Positions 45,684 through 54,828 are shown, counted from the stretch's first letter. The stretch: DNA of 64,000 bases from Flavobacterium endoglycinae (GCF_017352115.1 NZ_CP071448.1:4389001-4453000); one strand, 5' to 3'. Translations and numbers: made by a program. Notes: generated by a model from the sequence alone, not told the origin.

Positions 45684-46277
45684 TTATTTTTTTACCCTGG
45701 CTGAGAGTCCAAGTTTCTCCATATATTTTCTTACTCCGCTGCCTGTGATCTGATATCCTAAATTCTGCATTTCAGCAGCAATCCGCTTACTTCCGTACCG
45801 CTGTTTAGAAGCAAAAAATATTGATGTGATTTCTTGTTCAAGCAAAATTTGTCTTTTCTGCGTGTCAGTAAGAATGTGGTTTTTCCATCTGCTGTAGGTT
45901 ACAGTCCCGGCTTCTAAAACGCTGCACATTAATTTGACAGAGAAGTTTTTTTCATTGCTGTAAATGAATTGAAAGATAGATTCTCTGCCCTTATTTAGGT
46001 ATGGCCCTGCTTTTTTTAAAATCTCGAATTTTAAATCAGTTTTATTTATTTTTTGCCTCAGCCGGCGTATTCTTAAAGCAGTGGATTTTAAATTTAGATA
46101 AAAATCACTGGAATAATTTTTACTGCCTGATTTTTCAAAATGCTGTCTCCATCTTGTTAAAGCTCCTGAGAATAAACCGAATTCGTTTTCTAACTGCGTA
46201 ATACAGTTTCTTTGGTAGCTGGTAATCACTATCCTTTCTTTGAATACGCATTCATATTTTTTTCTTTTTCCTTTCAT
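45684..46277 (-). CDS. truncated IS3-type transposase paralogue, copy B
   Basis: 197 residues, intact, with the same end (LGLSARVKK) before the rve domain as copy A at 22591. About ten substitutions separate the copies and none breaks the HTH motifs. It follows the full transposase gene by 16 bp. The unchanged length in two diverged copies argues that the truncation is the functional form. Confidence 0.7.
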   Translation of the reverse strand: MKGKRKKYECVFKERIVITSYQRNCITQLENEFGLFSGALTRWRQHFEKSGSKNYSSDFYLNLKSTALRIRRLRQKINKTDLKFEILKKAGPYLNKGRESIFQFIYSNEKNFSVKLMCSVLEAGTVTYSRWKNHILTDTQKRQILLEQEITSIFFASKQRYGSKRIAAEMQNLGYQITGSGVRKYMEKLGLSARVKK

Positions 46278-46293
46278 GTCTAAATAATATCGC

Positions 46294-47475
46294 CTAAGTA
46301 TGATCCCTCTGGGAGCAGGCAGTTTGTTTATTAAACTGTTCTATAGTTTTATATTGTAATGACGAATGAATTCTTTTTTGGTTGTACCAGTTTTCAATAA
46401 ATTCAAATATTTCATTTTTCATTTTCTTTACTGTTAGGAGTTCTTTTTCTCGATACACCAGCTCTTTTTTTAATGAGCTGAAAAAACTTTCGCAGGCAGC
46501 ATTGTCAAAATGGTCTCCCGTACGGCTCATACTCTGGATGCATTTATGGGAATCCAGTTTTTCAGCGAAGCATTTATTTGCATACTGGACTCCTCTGTCA
46601 GAGTGAAATATTAACCCCTCGGATATAGGGCGGTTATTTACAGCCATTTCCCAAGCGGGGATTATGGTCTTCTGCGCAGAGAGCCTTCTGCCGAGGTTCC
46701 AGCCTATTATTTTGCGGTCATAAAGGTCCATAATGACAGTAAGATAGATAAAACCTTTTTTGGTCTGCAGATAGGTAATATCGGACACCCATATCTCTGC
46801 ATGTCCCTTTACGTTGAATTTACGGTTCAGAAAGTTTGGAGACGTATAATGGTTATGATTAGAATCTGTGGTAACTCTAAATTTTCTTTTCTTCTTACGT
46901 TTGAGCCCCAGCTGTCTCATATAAAAAGAAACCTGCCTGCGGACAATCTTGTATCCTCGCCGGCTAAGTTCTTCTGCAATTTTAGCTGCTCCTTGATTTT
47001 TTTTAAATGCATAAAATATAGTTGCCAGTTCTTTTTTTAAGGAAATCAGGTACAGCTGTTTTTCTGATATTTCATTTTTTTCCCATCTATGGTAGCTGCT
47101 GTAGGGAACATCCAGCGTCCGGCACATGAGCAGAATTGGATATTTTTTTCTTTTTCTTTTCAAGAACTGGTAAATTTTCAATCTTCCCTGGTTAAGACAT
47201 GGAGAGGCAGTCTTTAAAATTTCAAATAAGAGTTCTGATTCTTTAGATTTTTTTTCAAGTTGAACGATTTTCTTCTTCTCAGGATTTACTCTTTCATATC
47301 CAGATCCGGGAAAACGCCCTTCCCCGAATTTCTGGTATTCCTGCCTCCATCTGGTCAGCAGGCAGGGGAGGATGCCAAGTTCTGCCGCGTATTGCTTCAG
47401 GCTGCTTTTTTCATAACTCAGCGTAACGGCATTGTCTTTAAAGGTACGGTCGAATTTTTTGTATTTCGTTTTCAT
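46294..47475 (-). CDS. IS3-family transposase, single open frame, copy B
   Basis: 393 residues with intact DDE residues in WVSDITYL, HSDRGVQY and CESFFSSLKKEL, HTH and coiled coil as in copy A (23201), with about 23 substitutions. No internal stop or frameshift, so it may be active. Confidence 0.9.
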   Translation of the reverse strand: MKTKYKKFDRTFKDNAVTLSYEKSSLKQYAAELGILPCLLTRWRQEYQKFGEGRFPGSGYERVNPEKKKIVQLEKKSKESELLFEILKTASPCLNQGRLKIYQFLKRKRKKYPILLMCRTLDVPYSSYHRWEKNEISEKQLYLISLKKELATIFYAFKKNQGAAKIAEELSRRGYKIVRRQVSFYMRQLGLKRKKKRKFRVTTDSNHNHYTSPNFLNRKFNVKGHAEIWVSDITYLQTKKGFIYLTVIMDLYDRKIIGWNLGRRLSAQKTIIPAWEMAVNNRPISEGLIFHSDRGVQYANKCFAEKLDSHKCIQSMSRTGDHFDNAACESFFSSLKKELVYREKELLTVKKMKNEIFEFIENWYNQKRIHSSLQYKTIEQFNKQTACSQRDHT

Positions 47476-47657
47476 TTTTTTTCTGCATTTTCATCATTAA
47501 TATACTGACACTGTCGGATCTTCCGAAATTTCTGTTCATGGATCATGATATATTTTCTTTTGAGTAAAGCAGTCGTAAATAAGTTCAATTTTTGTACAAT
47601 TCTTTTATTAATTAAGCTTTCTTGCTGTCAGGCAAATGGAATCAAGCCGGATTCCCG

Positions 47658-47861
47658 TTAACCTAATGCATCGGACGGCTCGTCTGCAGTAATTTTTGCT
47701 TCTTTATAACTGGAATGCCGCTCTCTCGATTGTCCGGCATGTTATGCTGACTGGGCAATGATCAAGATAACATACCCTATAAACACAGCAAAAAACCGCA
47801 GTGTTTTATTTATGCTTTGGTAATTAATGTATTGATAAGCAAGGGGGCGTATATTATTCAT
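47658..47861 (-). pseudogene. small single-helix membrane protein gene with in-frame TAA
   Basis: From the ATG at 47861 the frame reads MNNIRPLAYQYINYQ, a hydrophobic helix (RFFAVFIGYVILIIAQSA) and then TAA at 47742. After the stop the same frame goes on with HAGQSRERHSSYKEAKI..DEPSDALG to a second TAA at 47658. The polar tail looks coding, so a 67-residue gene with one nonsense change is likely; alternatively the 39-residue product is the real protein. The rest of 47500-48161 shows only the hairpin at 47915. Confidence 0.4.
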
Positions 47862-47914
47862 AAAAAATAGTATCTTTGAAAAACTGTACATTTTTTACAA
47901 GCCTTAAAATGAGT

Positions 47915-47946
47915 AAGCCTCTTTTAAATTTAGAAGAGGCTTTTTT
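47915..47946 (+). terminator. strong stem-loop with T-run
   Basis: AAGCCTCTT / AAGAGGCTT, 9-bp stem, 10-base loop, then TTTTTT on the plus strand. No plus-strand gene ends nearby. A TATCTTTG (47871-47878), matching the -7 consensus, lies 37 bp before the stem, so the two could bound a transcript of about 65 bases. Confidence 0.55.
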
Positions 47947-48161
47947 AAGTAATTCATATTGTAATTCAGTAATTATGCAAGATTCTTAGTCTTTAAGAAC
48001 TCACTATAATCAGGTGTAATAACAATCAGTAAATAAGCATTTTAATCTCTTAGTCTGCGACTCTGCCCAGCCGTCCGCAATTCCATTAATTATTAATGTA
48101 TAAAAAAATGAAATTTATTTTAAACCAATCAGTTTAAAATTTATTTAATAAGGCTAAACAG

Positions 48162-49142
48162 TTAAGGGCGATCAATTTCTGTATTGGCGGCAACAAGGCG
48201 GAAAAGGGGCTCGTATTTTTTTATATGGCTGTCCAGATTTTTTTCTGCCTTTACGGGACCTATGCTCCCCTGGATACAGTAGAGTATGCTTTCTTGAATA
48301 GCCATGAATTGCAGCATGCGTATCTTCATCCTGCGGCCGCCGTCAGTTATGATTTCTTCTGCTTCAATCATTATTCCCGGCAGTTTGCCAATTTCGAGGG
48401 TCTCGCTTCGAAGAAGCCTGCTTTCAAGAGGAAGCATATCTGAAACTGTTTCCCTGCTGAGCACCATTCCGCGCATGGAATCAGGGAGTTCGAAAGCCAT
48501 GACTATTATTTTTTCATCTCCCGTTCCGCTGCAGCTGGTAAACTGCTGTATCGTCTGGGGATTTTCAGCCTCTTCCGCCAGCCAGCTTTTAGGGATGGGA
48601 ATTTGGAGGTCAGCCTTATCCGCTTTCGGATGATTTTCGGTCATAAAAATATTCAGGTGCCCGTCGATGATTTCTTGATGCGGGGCGTCATGGTAGATAA
48701 AAGATATAATACTTTTCTGCACTGCGGTGGTATTTTGCAGGGCAGCTTTCTGTTTTAAAGAGGCGATAAAATCCCTGGCGTGTTTTTCTTCTATGGGATT
48801 TTTGAGCTGCTGTTCCAGCAGGGAATCAATCTGCTTTTCCAAGACTGTTAAATGGCTGGGGCGCAGTTCTTCTTTTAGAAAACGGCTGATGTTGACCGCC
48901 GCACGCCCATAGGAAGCCTGAAGGCTTTTCTCTGCAGCTTGTACATCAGCATGAAGCTGCGGGAATTGTCTGGACACTTCCTTGAGGGCGGCATTCTGTC
49001 CCCTTAGATAGGCGTACGTCTCACAGGCAAGAGCTGCTTTTGCGCTGTAGGATTGGGTCTGGGCAGGAGCAGAAACGGAAAAAAGGAGAAATAACAATGC
49101 AGCTCTCAGATGACGAAGTGCTGTAAATGGCTGAAAAGACAT
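48162..49142 (-). CDS. secreted protein of unknown function
   Basis: 326 residues with a signal peptide (hydrophobic ALLFLLFSVSAPAQ, cleavage after about residue 28). The mature part starts with long amphipathic helices (about 30-150) and ends in a strand-rich region (200-310). No catalytic motif or known domain. It is monocistronic on the minus strand; nothing around it suggests a role. Confidence 0.7.
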   Translation of the reverse strand: MSFQPFTALRHLRAALLFLLFSVSAPAQTQSYSAKAALACETYAYLRGQNAALKEVSRQFPQLHADVQAAEKSLQASYGRAAVNISRFLKEELRPSHLTVLEKQIDSLLEQQLKNPIEEKHARDFIASLKQKAALQNTTAVQKSIISFIYHDAPHQEIIDGHLNIFMTENHPKADKADLQIPIPKSWLAEEAENPQTIQQFTSCSGTGDEKIIVMAFELPDSMRGMVLSRETVSDMLPLESRLLRSETLEIGKLPGIMIEAEEIITDGGRRMKIRMLQFMAIQESILYCIQGSIGPVKAEKNLDSHIKKYEPLFRLVAANTEIDRP

Positions 49143-49511
49143 AAGTTGATTCTTTGGGGGTGTTAATCTGTTTATTTCATCTGCAAATCTTATAAAGCTT
49201 CTTTAACTCTGCTTATATCATTTATCTCCAGCATTATATAATTCACACTGTAAGGCTTCTAGCTGGGAATCTGTAATTTTTGCCCATGGTTTCCAGTCCA
49301 CTTCCAAGGGCGGCGGCACAGCATCAAGATTAAAGACAGTGGTAAATCAGGTTAGGAATGCTTCGTCAATCTGGTTAAAAGTTTAAAGCCGGATTTAATT
49401 GAAATTCAGTAACTAAGGTAAGAAATCATGTAACGTAATGATTGTTAAAGGTACTAATTTCAATATTCAGTTTTGCATACTGCAAATTTGATTTCCTTAA
49501 ATCCTTCTGCT
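49143..49511. other. intergenic DNA
   Basis: No gene, hairpin or repeat that I can support between the secreted protein start and the dead iron-sulfur gene. Confidence 0.4.
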
Positions 49512-49806
49512 ATGATTTCTATTACTACCCATCGCATTACTCTGCATATCAACGACAGGTACTGCTCAATATATGTTAAGCCTCCGCTGTCATTTGTGGA
49601 TGTGCTTCGGGAAAAGTTGGATCCCGCCTGAACGAAAAAAGCTGCGGCCATGGACAATGAGGTGGCTGCGCTGTGCTGGCCGACGGGAAAATAATTTTGA
49701 GCTGCCCGACATTAGGTGTAATGAAAACGGGACAGCAATCACTGCCTGCAACACAACTGGGAAAAGTATTACGGATCTTTCCATTCATTTTGACAAACTG
49801 CTATAA
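49512..49806 (+). pseudogene. [2Fe-2S]-binding subunit of a molybdopterin-type dehydrogenase, dead
   Basis: The ATG at 49512 opens a ferredoxin-like start with VKPPLSFVDVLREKLDP and stops at 49629. One frame over, from 49628, the sequence continues as SCGHGQ-stop-GGCAVLADGKIILSCPTL, clearly the iron-sulfur loop of xanthine/aldehyde dehydrogenase small subunits (CxxGxCGxC). The TGA at 49658 stands where the second cluster Cys (TGC or TGT) is expected. So there is at least one frameshift and one nonsense change. The large and FAD subunit genes are absent. Confidence 0.65.
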
Positions 49807-49854
49807 AGAGAGTTTCATTCATAATAACAGATAAAAAGACTAATAAGCTGCCAT

Positions 49855-51000
49855 ATGGAAAAATATAAAATAGGAATAATAGGTTATGGTGGTTTTGGAA
49901 AATTCCTGCACCACTGGTGGAATCAGTTAGAGAACGTAACAGTTCAAGCCGTGGCAGATTCAGGACAGCATCACCAGCATGTTGAGAACTGCCGGGTATA
50001 CCACAATTATAAAGAACTTTTGGAAGATCGGGAAATTGATATTGTCAGTATCGTACCCCCCCCGGAGCTTCATGCCGGGATGGCCTGCGAGGCAATGCTG
50101 GCGGGCAAACATGTACTGCTGGAAAAACCTGCCGCTACCAGCAGGGAAGACGCCGAACGAATTCTGGAGGTACAGAAACAGACCGGCAGAAGCATTACCG
50201 TAGATCATATGATCCGCTACAATCCGATTATCAGAGCGTTTATGAAAATTGGCGGGAGCGGCGCCCTTGGAGAGCTCCGCCATGCTGTAGTAAACAACTA
50301 TGCACAGGATGAATCCCTGCCGGCAGAACACTGGTTTTGGGATGAAACTGTGTCAGGCGGCATAATGGTAGAACACGGAGTGCATTTTTTTGATATTATA
50401 AACGCTCTGGGAAGACAGCATTATAAGGACGTGAAGGGTGCTTGGCAGTTTCGAAATGATAAGCAGCGCGACCGGGTTGCCGCGCTTGTAACTTATGATC
50501 AGGGACTTACGGCAAGTTATTATCATGCTTTTTCAGGCCCCGGCTTTTTCGAGCAGACTACTATTTTACTTGCTTACGACCTGGCGCGTATTGAGATTGA
50601 AGGCTGGATGCCTATGAAAGGAAAACTTCATGCCGTAACAGAAAGTAAAAATGCAGAAGCTTTTAAAAGCATTCCTGGATGGAAAGAAACAAAAAGGGAA
50701 TCCCTTGCAGACGCAGGAGATGATTCAAGACCCGAGGGGTGGGGAGAGGGTTCGGAAGGGCCGGCATCGGATCAAAATACTATAACGGCCGGAGGAACTC
50801 AATACGAAGCGGATCAGGTTATTCATGGAACTTTTGAAATACAGCAGACAAAAGGAGAGGTATATGGAAAATGCGTGCAGGAAATACTGCTTGACCTGAT
50901 TGAGAACATTGAAGATAAAAACCATAAACCTTCCATTACCATCCATGACGCTGTTGAAGCCCTTGAGATAGCACTGCTGGCTTCCAGTGCGACAGCTTAA
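49855..51000 (+). CDS. Gfo/Idh/MocA-family oxidoreductase
   Basis: 381 residues. N-terminal Rossmann domain with GIIGYGGFGKF (8-18), the family motif LLEKPAA near residue 92, and a C-terminal alpha/beta domain with GGIMVEHGVHFFD, whose His and Asp are catalytic in the family. These enzymes oxidise or reduce sugars or cyclitols with NAD(P). A Gly/Glu-rich stretch (about 285-308, RPEGWGEGSEGP) interrupts the C-terminal domain and is encoded by unusually G-rich DNA, as if inserted. It follows the dead iron-sulfur gene by 50 bp. Confidence 0.87.
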   Translation: MEKYKIGIIGYGGFGKFLHHWWNQLENVTVQAVADSGQHHQHVENCRVYHNYKELLEDREIDIVSIVPPPELHAGMACEAMLAGKHVLLEKPAATSREDAERILEVQKQTGRSITVDHMIRYNPIIRAFMKIGGSGALGELRHAVVNNYAQDESLPAEHWFWDETVSGGIMVEHGVHFFDIINALGRQHYKDVKGAWQFRNDKQRDRVAALVTYDQGLTASYYHAFSGPGFFEQTTILLAYDLARIEIEGWMPMKGKLHAVTESKNAEAFKSIPGWKETKRESLADAGDDSRPEGWGEGSEGPASDQNTITAGGTQYEADQVIHGTFEIQQTKGEVYGKCVQEILLDLIENIEDKNHKPSITIHDAVEALEIALLASSATA

Positions 51001-51380
51001 AAGGATAAAATATACGGGCTGTTCCTAATCATGGGCAGCCTCCAAGGATTCGGGGGTATTGGCTGACAGGGAACTTTATAAGCTGCAGCGGACTAATCTG
51101 TCTTTCGGGAGATCCAATCGCCGTACATTCTAATCTTTTGTATTTGATTATTTAATGCCGGCAAGGATTTCTAGTGCCGCAGCTGCCATAAAGCTGAATA
51201 AAGGGTAGTTAACTGTGAGAATGGCCTGCTGGTGGTAGAGAAAATACCAGCAGGCATCATAAAAATTATTACAGGCTTAGAATTTCTGGTCCATCCGGCA
51301 TTCACATCCGTTTATAAGATATTGGGTGATAAAGTAAATCCCCGATAACATAAAAACAAATAAACGGCAGTATTGTACTG
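51001..51380. other. intergenic with a 10-bp perfect inverted repeat
   Basis: GCCTGCTGGT (51224-51233) and ACCAGCAGGC (51246-51255) form a strong stem around a 12-base loop, without a T-run on either side. On the minus strand a short frame crossing it (ending at about 51150) reads like a helical peptide, AAAALEILAGIK, but has no clear start; I do not call it. Confidence 0.45.
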
Positions 51381-51695
51381 CTAATATTCAAGGTGATTCA
51401 AAATAAATCCTTCCAGTTCCTTGTCGACCATAGGATCACTCTTCTCGGAGGTGCGTATTTTGCTGTACAGGGTTATGGAGTTATCGTTTAGAAATACCTT
51501 CATATTGTCCAGGCATGTAAGAAAATCGTATCCTGAATCCTGCCACATCGGTGCTCCGCTGGCCGAGAGATCCATAAGGGAAATGCTGTATTTACGCAGC
51601 TGGCTGGTGGTTCTGCCCTCTTTTATAGTAATTTTGATTTCAAAATCATTGTCCTGGTCTTTAAATGACCCGGTAAGAAAGTATGCTGTGTTCAT
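51381..51695 (-). CDS. hypothetical protein, 104 residues
   Basis: A small soluble protein, strand-rich at the start (TGSFKDQDNDFEIKITIKEG), with no signal peptide, membrane helix or known domain. It lies 48 bp downstream of ligD on the same strand and may be co-transcribed with it. Function unknown. Confidence 0.6.
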   Translation of the reverse strand: MNTAYFLTGSFKDQDNDFEIKITIKEGRTTSQLRKYSISLMDLSASGAPMWQDSGYDFLTCLDNMKVFLNDNSITLYSKIRTSEKSDPMVDKELEGFILNHLEY

Positions 51696-51743
51696 AATAA
51701 ATGTTTTTTACAGCCTTAACAGTTGAATCAGGAAGGCCGCGGG

Positions 51744-53792
51744 TTAATAAAATATGCTCTGCGCTTTGGCCACCGCTTTCTTCATATTGATTCCTTTTTG
51801 CAGCGAACCCTTAAAAATATCACCCTCAGCCCTCATGCGGGCGATAGAATTCTCGATCGTAAAATCTTTTATCGCAAGACCTTTTTTTACTTCTTCCCAA
51901 TGCAGGGGCATTGAAACAGTTGCGCCGCTTTTCGGACGCAGCGAATAGGGGCATGCGATGGTTGCTCCCGGTCTGTTCTGAAGGAAGTCCAGATACATCT
52001 TTCCTCCGCGGTTCTTGATCTGCCGCTCAAGACTCGTGAAATCTTCCAATTGTGAATGGACGATAGATACGATCATTTTTCCGAACATCTGGGATTGGTC
52101 GTAGCTGTATTTTGCGCCTAGGGGAATGTAGATGTGTATCCCGGTTGACCCCGATGTTTTTACATATCCGGTGATTTGCAGCGCGTCGAGCACATTTTTC
52201 ACTTCGCCGGCAGCCTGGATCACCTGCTCAAATGTATTTCTGTCCGGATCAAGGTCAATCACGCAGTAATCGGGATTATCAGGATGCTGAATACGGCTGA
52301 ACCAAGGGTTCATTTCGATACAGCCAAGGGATGCCATGTACAAAAGCGTTTTCTCATCCCCGCCGACAAGGAATTCCTTGCTTTCACCGTCACTGGTCGT
52401 GTATGGGAATGTCTTTGCCCACTCTGGCGCTTTCCCTTTGACGTCTTTCTGGTAAAAACTTTTTCCGTGGATGCCTCCCGGGAAGCGGTTCAGCGATAAA
52501 GGACGGTCCTTGAGGTAGGGCAGGATAAATTCGGCGGCCTGATAATAGTAGTTGAACATATCGCGTTTGGTAAACCCGTCCTCGGGCCAATAGATTTTGC
52601 TTAGGTGGCTGAAGGTAAGGTTATGCCCTTTTATTTTCTTGGTCTGTGTTTCCTCTGAGGGATTCAGCAGTGTCCGGCGTGCAGATTTCTCAGGTGGGGT
52701 AAGGGGCGGGGAAGGCGTGTTGTTATGCGCCCCTTTCTTTTCTCTGACAAGTAACTCGGAGGATTCCTCTTTCTCCAGCACTACGTCTGAAGCTTTTTTA
52801 TCGGAGCGCATCCCCTCAAAGGAAGGATGGCGGAAAACCCCGTCCGAAGTGATCTCGGCGTAGGAGACCTCGCATACCAGGACAGGCTTGAGCCAGACAG
52901 CCTGCGCATGGGGCGGATCGGGGCGGAAGCGCGAGGGCTTGTTAATGTCAGGCTCATTTTCAAAAGGCACCGTTTTGGTTATAAGGGGCGTGAACTGGTC
53001 CATCATTTCGCGCTGCATCTTGTCGGTGAAGCCTGTTCCCACTTTGCCGGTGTATAGCAGCGTCCCGTTTTGATAAACGCCCAAAAGCAGTGAGCTGAAC
53101 AGTTTTGAGGATGTGTCGTTCTTGGTGTAGCCGGCAATTACCACTTCCTGTCTCTTCTTTGCTTTGATTTTAAGCCACTGCTTGCTGCGGCTGTCGGGAA
53201 TATACAGCGAATCTTTTCTTTTAGCCATAATTCCTTCAAGGCCCATTTTGGAGGCCGTCTCAAAAAAGTCCAGACCGCCGTCGAAGGTCTGGCTAAGACG
53301 GATCCTGTCGTCGTGAGTCGGAAGCATCTGCTTTAGAATAAGCTGGCGGTCAGAAAGCTCGAGTTCCATCAGATTGATGCCGTTGTACCATAGTATATCG
53401 AAGATGTAGAAAACCAGATGGCCATCCGCTTCGCTGCGCCAGTTCTGCAGCGCGCTGAAATCAGCTTTTCCATCTTCTTTTATGACAAGGATCTCCCCAT
53501 CGAGCACTGCATTGTTTTTCCATTGCTGCAGCGCTGAGGTTAGCGGATAATATTTGTCGGTAAACGATTTGTTGTTACGTGAGGCCAGACTGACATTGCC
53601 GCTGCTGATATAAGCAATGCAGCGGTAGCCGTCCCATTTAATTTCGTAGCTCCACAGCGGGTCGTCAAAGGGCGCATTGACAAGGGAGGCCAGCATCGGT
53701 TTGATGCCTGAAGGCATGCTTCCGGTCTTACCTGTCTTCAGGAATGCCTTTGGGGTGTGCCCGCTGTTTGTCATATCTTTTTTCTTTGCCAT
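51744..53792 (-). CDS. ligD: DNA ligase D: ligase and polymerase domains
   Basis: 682 residues. The N-terminal ATP-dependent ligase has its nucleophile Lys52 in EIKWDGYR and an OB domain to about residue 320. The C-terminal polymerase/primase (LigD_N-type Pol, about 390-670) shows KRDMFNYYY, DRPLSLNRFP and the metal-binding VIDLDPD. The 3'-phosphoesterase domain found in many LigD proteins is missing. With Ku it repairs double-strand breaks by end joining; no ku gene is in the window. The linker (about 350-385, TPSPPLTPPEKSARR) is Pro-rich and encoded by C-rich DNA resembling an inserted element. AAAGGA precedes the ATG. Confidence 0.93.
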   Translation of the reverse strand: MAKKKDMTNSGHTPKAFLKTGKTGSMPSGIKPMLASLVNAPFDDPLWSYEIKWDGYRCIAYISSGNVSLASRNNKSFTDKYYPLTSALQQWKNNAVLDGEILVIKEDGKADFSALQNWRSEADGHLVFYIFDILWYNGINLMELELSDRQLILKQMLPTHDDRIRLSQTFDGGLDFFETASKMGLEGIMAKRKDSLYIPDSRSKQWLKIKAKKRQEVVIAGYTKNDTSSKLFSSLLLGVYQNGTLLYTGKVGTGFTDKMQREMMDQFTPLITKTVPFENEPDINKPSRFRPDPPHAQAVWLKPVLVCEVSYAEITSDGVFRHPSFEGMRSDKKASDVVLEKEESSELLVREKKGAHNNTPSPPLTPPEKSARRTLLNPSEETQTKKIKGHNLTFSHLSKIYWPEDGFTKRDMFNYYYQAAEFILPYLKDRPLSLNRFPGGIHGKSFYQKDVKGKAPEWAKTFPYTTSDGESKEFLVGGDEKTLLYMASLGCIEMNPWFSRIQHPDNPDYCVIDLDPDRNTFEQVIQAAGEVKNVLDALQITGYVKTSGSTGIHIYIPLGAKYSYDQSQMFGKMIVSIVHSQLEDFTSLERQIKNRGGKMYLDFLQNRPGATIACPYSLRPKSGATVSMPLHWEEVKKGLAIKDFTIENSIARMRAEGDIFKGSLQKGINMKKAVAKAQSIFY

Positions 53793-53935
53793 TTCCTTTA
53801 TGTATTAAATAGATAAAAATTGAAAGCGGAGGATGGGTACAGTTCAGTGTGCCGGTACAAAAGAATGTGCGGCAAAAATCCCCATTACATATTATTAATT
53901 GTTTGCTGGGGATTTAGTTTAGAATATATATTGTG

Positions 53936-54115
53936 CTATTTGGAGCCGAGAGCCTGTGCAACAGCATCAGCAGAATTTCCTGCCTTGTCTACTGCTTTTT
54001 GCAGCTCTTCCCTGCTGACCTTGAACTTTTCGGTCCAATATGCTACCTCGTGGTCTTCATTCATATTAATGCGTGACCTGTCCTGGACCCCTTTTTTATT
54101 TAAATCGTCGCTCAT
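53936..54115 (-). CDS. DUF3606 small protein
   Basis: 59 residues, from the ATG at 54115 to TAG at 53936: MSDDLNKKGVQDRSRINMNE followed by a short helical domain with AYWTEKFKVSREELQKAV. This is the DUF3606 family, a small domain often found in stress-associated gene neighbourhoods of soil bacteria. It may be co-expressed with the low-complexity protein gene 33 bp upstream. Confidence 0.75.
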   Translation of the reverse strand: MSDDLNKKGVQDRSRINMNEDHEVAYWTEKFKVSREELQKAVDKAGNSADAVAQALGSK

Positions 54116-54148
54116 GATAATCTGCTTTAAAATTAATACGTTTTGTGA

Positions 54149-54376
54149 TCAGCTGTTAGCAGCTGCACTGCCGGTGCTTCCTGCACCCCCTGAGTTGTCG
54201 TTTCCTGAATTTTCATTACGCTTTGGACTTGTTCCATCCTCGTCGTTTGGATCTATACCGCCCCAGCCTCCTGTATTTTCATTTTGGATCGGACGGTCAT
54301 TATCCTTGCCATTCAGCATCTGGTGGTACGGGCACTTCTGAAGTTGTTCTTCACTGAAATTATTTATGTTTTCCAT
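54149..54376 (-). CDS. small low-complexity protein, 75 residues
   Basis: The ATG at 54376 opens MENINNFSEEQLQKCPYHQM, then a Gly/Asn/Asp/Ser-rich tail (GGWGGIDPNDEDGTS..GGAGSTGSAAANS). No signal peptide; probably disordered. The frame is open upstream but that stretch is hydrophobic and unlike the rest. With the DUF3606 gene it may form a stress-type pair. Function unknown. Confidence 0.55.
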   Translation of the reverse strand: MENINNFSEEQLQKCPYHQMLNGKDNDRPIQNENTGGWGGIDPNDEDGTSPKRNENSGNDNSGGAGSTGSAAANS

Positions 54377-54708
54377 GATTGAAATATTTATGATTAAGCA
54401 GCTTAAAATTAAGCCGATGTCTGGAATAATACTTACAGGACTAAGCACAGAGTTTATTAAATTATCATGCGCCGGGAATCTCAAACCGTTTTTTTCCTGA
54501 TGCTGCAGTGTATCCCGAATGCATGTCAGGACGGTTAGGGCGGAATATCAGCCGCTATTTAACATCTGTTCTGCTGTAACTTATAAATAATGGTTTCATT
54601 TTATAATCTGCAGCATGATTGGCTGGCATTAAAGGATATTTTGTCTGCGGAGTGTGTAATTTTATGGGAAATCTTCTATAGACTAATTAATAATCAAACT
54701 AAAACATT
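54377..54708. other. intergenic DNA
   Basis: No gene or strong structure seen between the low-complexity protein gene and the decayed secreted-protein start. Confidence 0.35.
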
Positions 54709-54828
54709 ATGAAAGCAAAATTAAAAGGGTTATCATTTTGTGCCTCTTTTCAAGTCTGCTGTCTGCGCAGAAAGAATCCTCCAAGCGGCTTTAAAGACGA
54801 TATTAAACTGGATATCTGTGATTGAAAA
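54709..54828 (+). pseudogene. decayed start of a secreted protein gene
   Basis: ATG at 54709 gives MKAKLKG; one frame over the sequence goes on as VIILCLFSSLLSAQKESSKRL, a perfect Bacteroidota signal peptide, and then stops. Another frame resumes with FKDDIKLDI. The pieces together look like the first 35 residues of a secreted protein broken by two frameshifts; the remainder is absent. Confidence 0.35.

Larger units (their letters stand above)
44770..47499 (-). mobile_element. IS3-derived three-gene cassette, copy B
   Basis: Second copy of the unit at 21680, same gene order and orientation, all three genes intact. Non-coding parts are also conserved, including about 380 bp downstream of the last gene. 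By eye roughly one base in ten to fifteen differs. No inverted repeats or target duplication are evident at the borders. Confidence 0.7.

Noticed and set aside
49573..49806. 77-codon plus-strand open frame
   Set aside because: It runs through the dead iron-sulfur gene in the wrong frame; the other two frames carry the recognisable sequence.
53820..54341. 173-codon plus-strand open frame opposite the DUF3606 and low-complexity genes
   Set aside because: Antisense to two small genes with better support; Ser/Leu/Phe-rich with no domain.
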